Assembly: GCA_008931825.1 (NCBI GenBank)
Contig: QXVZ01025325.1
Coordinates: 1 to 44,092, forward strand
DNA: 44,092 bases
Source: Phallusia fumigata
Lineage: Eukaryota; Chordata; Ascidiacea; Phlebobranchia; Ascidiidae
Reading direction: 5' to 3'
Shown here piece by piece: positions 28,701 to 31,700 of this stretch. Below the pieces are notes generated by a model that saw only the letters and a list, made by a program, of their open reading frames with translations, made no database searches and was not told where the DNA came from. The first letter of the stretch is position 1. Every line of letters starts with the position of its first letter. The position numbers and the translations under genes are program-made.

Positions 28701-31700
28701 AAACTCTCAGGTGTTGAACAATCAATGAACACTTGATCTGATGTTCCAGTAACAACATCTCCACTATACTGATTGCCCCCCAAAGTTCCAAGCAAAATTT
28801 CAGTTGTGTTGCCTTGATATATCTAAAATCAGACACAGAATTTTTTAAATTATTGTCATCAACCAAATAGACTAGTTGAACACAATTTACAAGGTAATTT
28901 TAACGCTGAGATTGAGTTAAAAATCTCACTCATAAAACTTACATAACATGTAATACTAGGTACTTGTCTTGTAGGAAACAAAATCAAGTAGGACAATGAA
29001 GTTTCAAAAGTTACTAGCTGTTGAAGTGAAGGACAGAAAGCATCAAATGACAGGAACCAGTCCATGACACCAAAGCTTTCCTCCATGCAGAAATAATCTT
29101 AAAATTGTACTGTTTGTTATTCAGAACCAGTGAAAAAAAATTATCAAAGAACTACCAAGGGCTTGCAATAAGCTCTTTAAATATTGTTTCCCCATGCAAA
29201 GAGTTTTATGCACAAATGCACCACAATTCAGTGTTGGCTAAAATATCTACTACATACAAAACAAAGCAGTTGAGAGATGACACATAATGGATTGTTATGA
29301 GGTAAGATGGTTTTTCGATGCAGGCAGTGATGGACATATTTATAAACATGAAGAGCGGTCCTAATTATGTGATGTCTTATTGTGTTTAGACAGTATAACA
29401 TTAGCCAAGTTACATTGGCCATTACCAATTATTCTCTTACAAGTTGCAATGGTCAAATCAAATGCTGCCTATTTTGAGTACATAAGGTGTGTTTGTGCAA
29501 AGAAAACATGTCAGACCCAATTTGGAATTTTATTCTTTGCGTGAATTGAAGCAACTTTTGCTATGGCAAGAAAGTTATTAAGGTGAATACTGGACCAAAT
29601 AAGCATTTAGTAGCGAACAGAATACTAAGGTATCCACAGAAATTTCGCAAAAATCTGTCAAACTATTTGAGAATTGTGTTACTGTTTTCATTCCCAACCT
29701 CCAAAAAATATAGTTTTTATCGACACATTTGTAAATTATAAACATTACTTGCTTTTCTTTAAAAACGAATATTTATAACAACTGATATTTTCTATTATAT
29801 CATATTTGTGAAATGACTCAGACCTGTTCCAAAGGTAATGCTATTCGCATTTGTAGCTGAGTCTGATGTCAAAAGTTGAATATGCAGAGAAAGGCCTATA
29901 TGATATTGTGATCCCTCTTGAGAAGGGAGTATCTGTTTAGGATGCTGTGCATTATCACTATATACCTGTTGAAAACAAGATTTCCTTTGTGGAATTGTAA
30001 CAAAATTTTTTTGAAATGGCTGAAGAAAAAAGTAGGTCAGAGTCATATGTTACTACATTTCTGAATAGTAAATTGTTGTGTGCCTATGCAGCAAAAATAA
30101 AAGATTTGGGCTGTTCATGACTTTGACCTTCAAAAACTAAGTGGAGCATATGTGGCAGTCTTACCTGGCCACCAGATTGCATTTCAAAGTTGTTTTATAC
30201 TTATGCCACAATTTAAACAGCGTACATGAAATTTTAGCAGGATTTTTTACTTCAGTGACTAGAATTATCATAGTGTGTTAGAATTAGTCTTTTTTTGGTT
30301 AGTATTTAAGACTCCTTTTTTTTGAACAGCAATTTTTTTACCAGTAATACATCATCTGCATGTGTATTATTCGAGATAAACCAGACAGAAGCCAGAGCAT
30401 CATCAGCATGAGCAATTATTGACCATTGGTACAATGTGTTTGGTTGGTATGAAGTAACAGTTATGATGTGAGAAAGTTGAATATTCATGATCTCCTCAAC
30501 ATCAGAAACAGTATCAACTGAAACAAGTGTTTATTTGCACCAAGCAGGTATTAAAAAGTATGGCTAAAAACACATTACATTCATTATGGAAGGCACACGC
30601 AACAAACTAAAATTTTGACAAACATACTATCAATGAAAAAGTACGTGAAACACATACCGGAGTAAAATGAAAACGATATTGCCTGAGAAACATCCTGAAA
30701 GCAAGTCAACAACATGCTTGCAGATGCAGCATTATTAGGTTGAGAAACTATTCCATTATTACTGCCGTCAGTCAAGAACTCAGCAATCAAATCTCCATTT
30801 GACAACACCTTCATACAAATATGTCGTGATATTTTAAGGGTTGAAAAAAGCTAGTTACATATTGTTTACCATTCACTTACACTAACATATGGATGAATAG
30901 TCATTCGCAAAACTATCAGATCACCTCTGCAAAACTACTAAACCAACTGCATTTGCATTTATGTGCCACAATTTACAAGAATACCTGACCCATTTTAGGG
31001 GGCCAGTGGGGTAACTGTTTAGTCTATGGGGTAAAACACATTGATTATTGCACCACAATGACATGTTAAACAAACTGTCTAAATTTCATTCTATTTGGAG
31101 AACATTTAACAATTTGCTTTATTTTAGGGGGCTAGTGGGGTAACTGCTGGGGCTGTAGGGTAAAACACATCAAATACTGCACCATAATGACATGTTATAC
31201 AAACTTTCTAAATTTCATCCTATTCCGAGAACATTTAAAAATTTGCCCCAATTTGGGGTGCTAGTGGGGTAACTGCTGGGGCTATGGGGTAAAGTACATC
31301 AAATATTACATCACAACGACATGTTATACAAACTGTCCAAATTGCTTCTAATTCGGAGAACATTTAACAATTTGCCCCAGGGGGGGGGGCTAGTGGGGTA
31401 ACTGCTGGGGCTGTTTGGTAAAACACATCAAATATTGCACCATAATGACATCTTATAAAAACTGTCCAAATTTCATCCTATTCGGACATTGTTTAACTAT
31501 TTGCCCCTTTTAGGGGGCTAGTGGGGTAACTGCTGGGGCTGTAGGGTAAGAAAACATTAATTATTTCACCATAATGACATGTTATACAAACTGTCCAAAT
31601 TGCTTCCAATTCGGAGAACATTTAACAATTTGCCCCATTTAGGGGGCTAGGGGGGGGGGGGCTGNNNNNNNNNNNNNNNNNNNNNNNNNNNNNNNNNNNN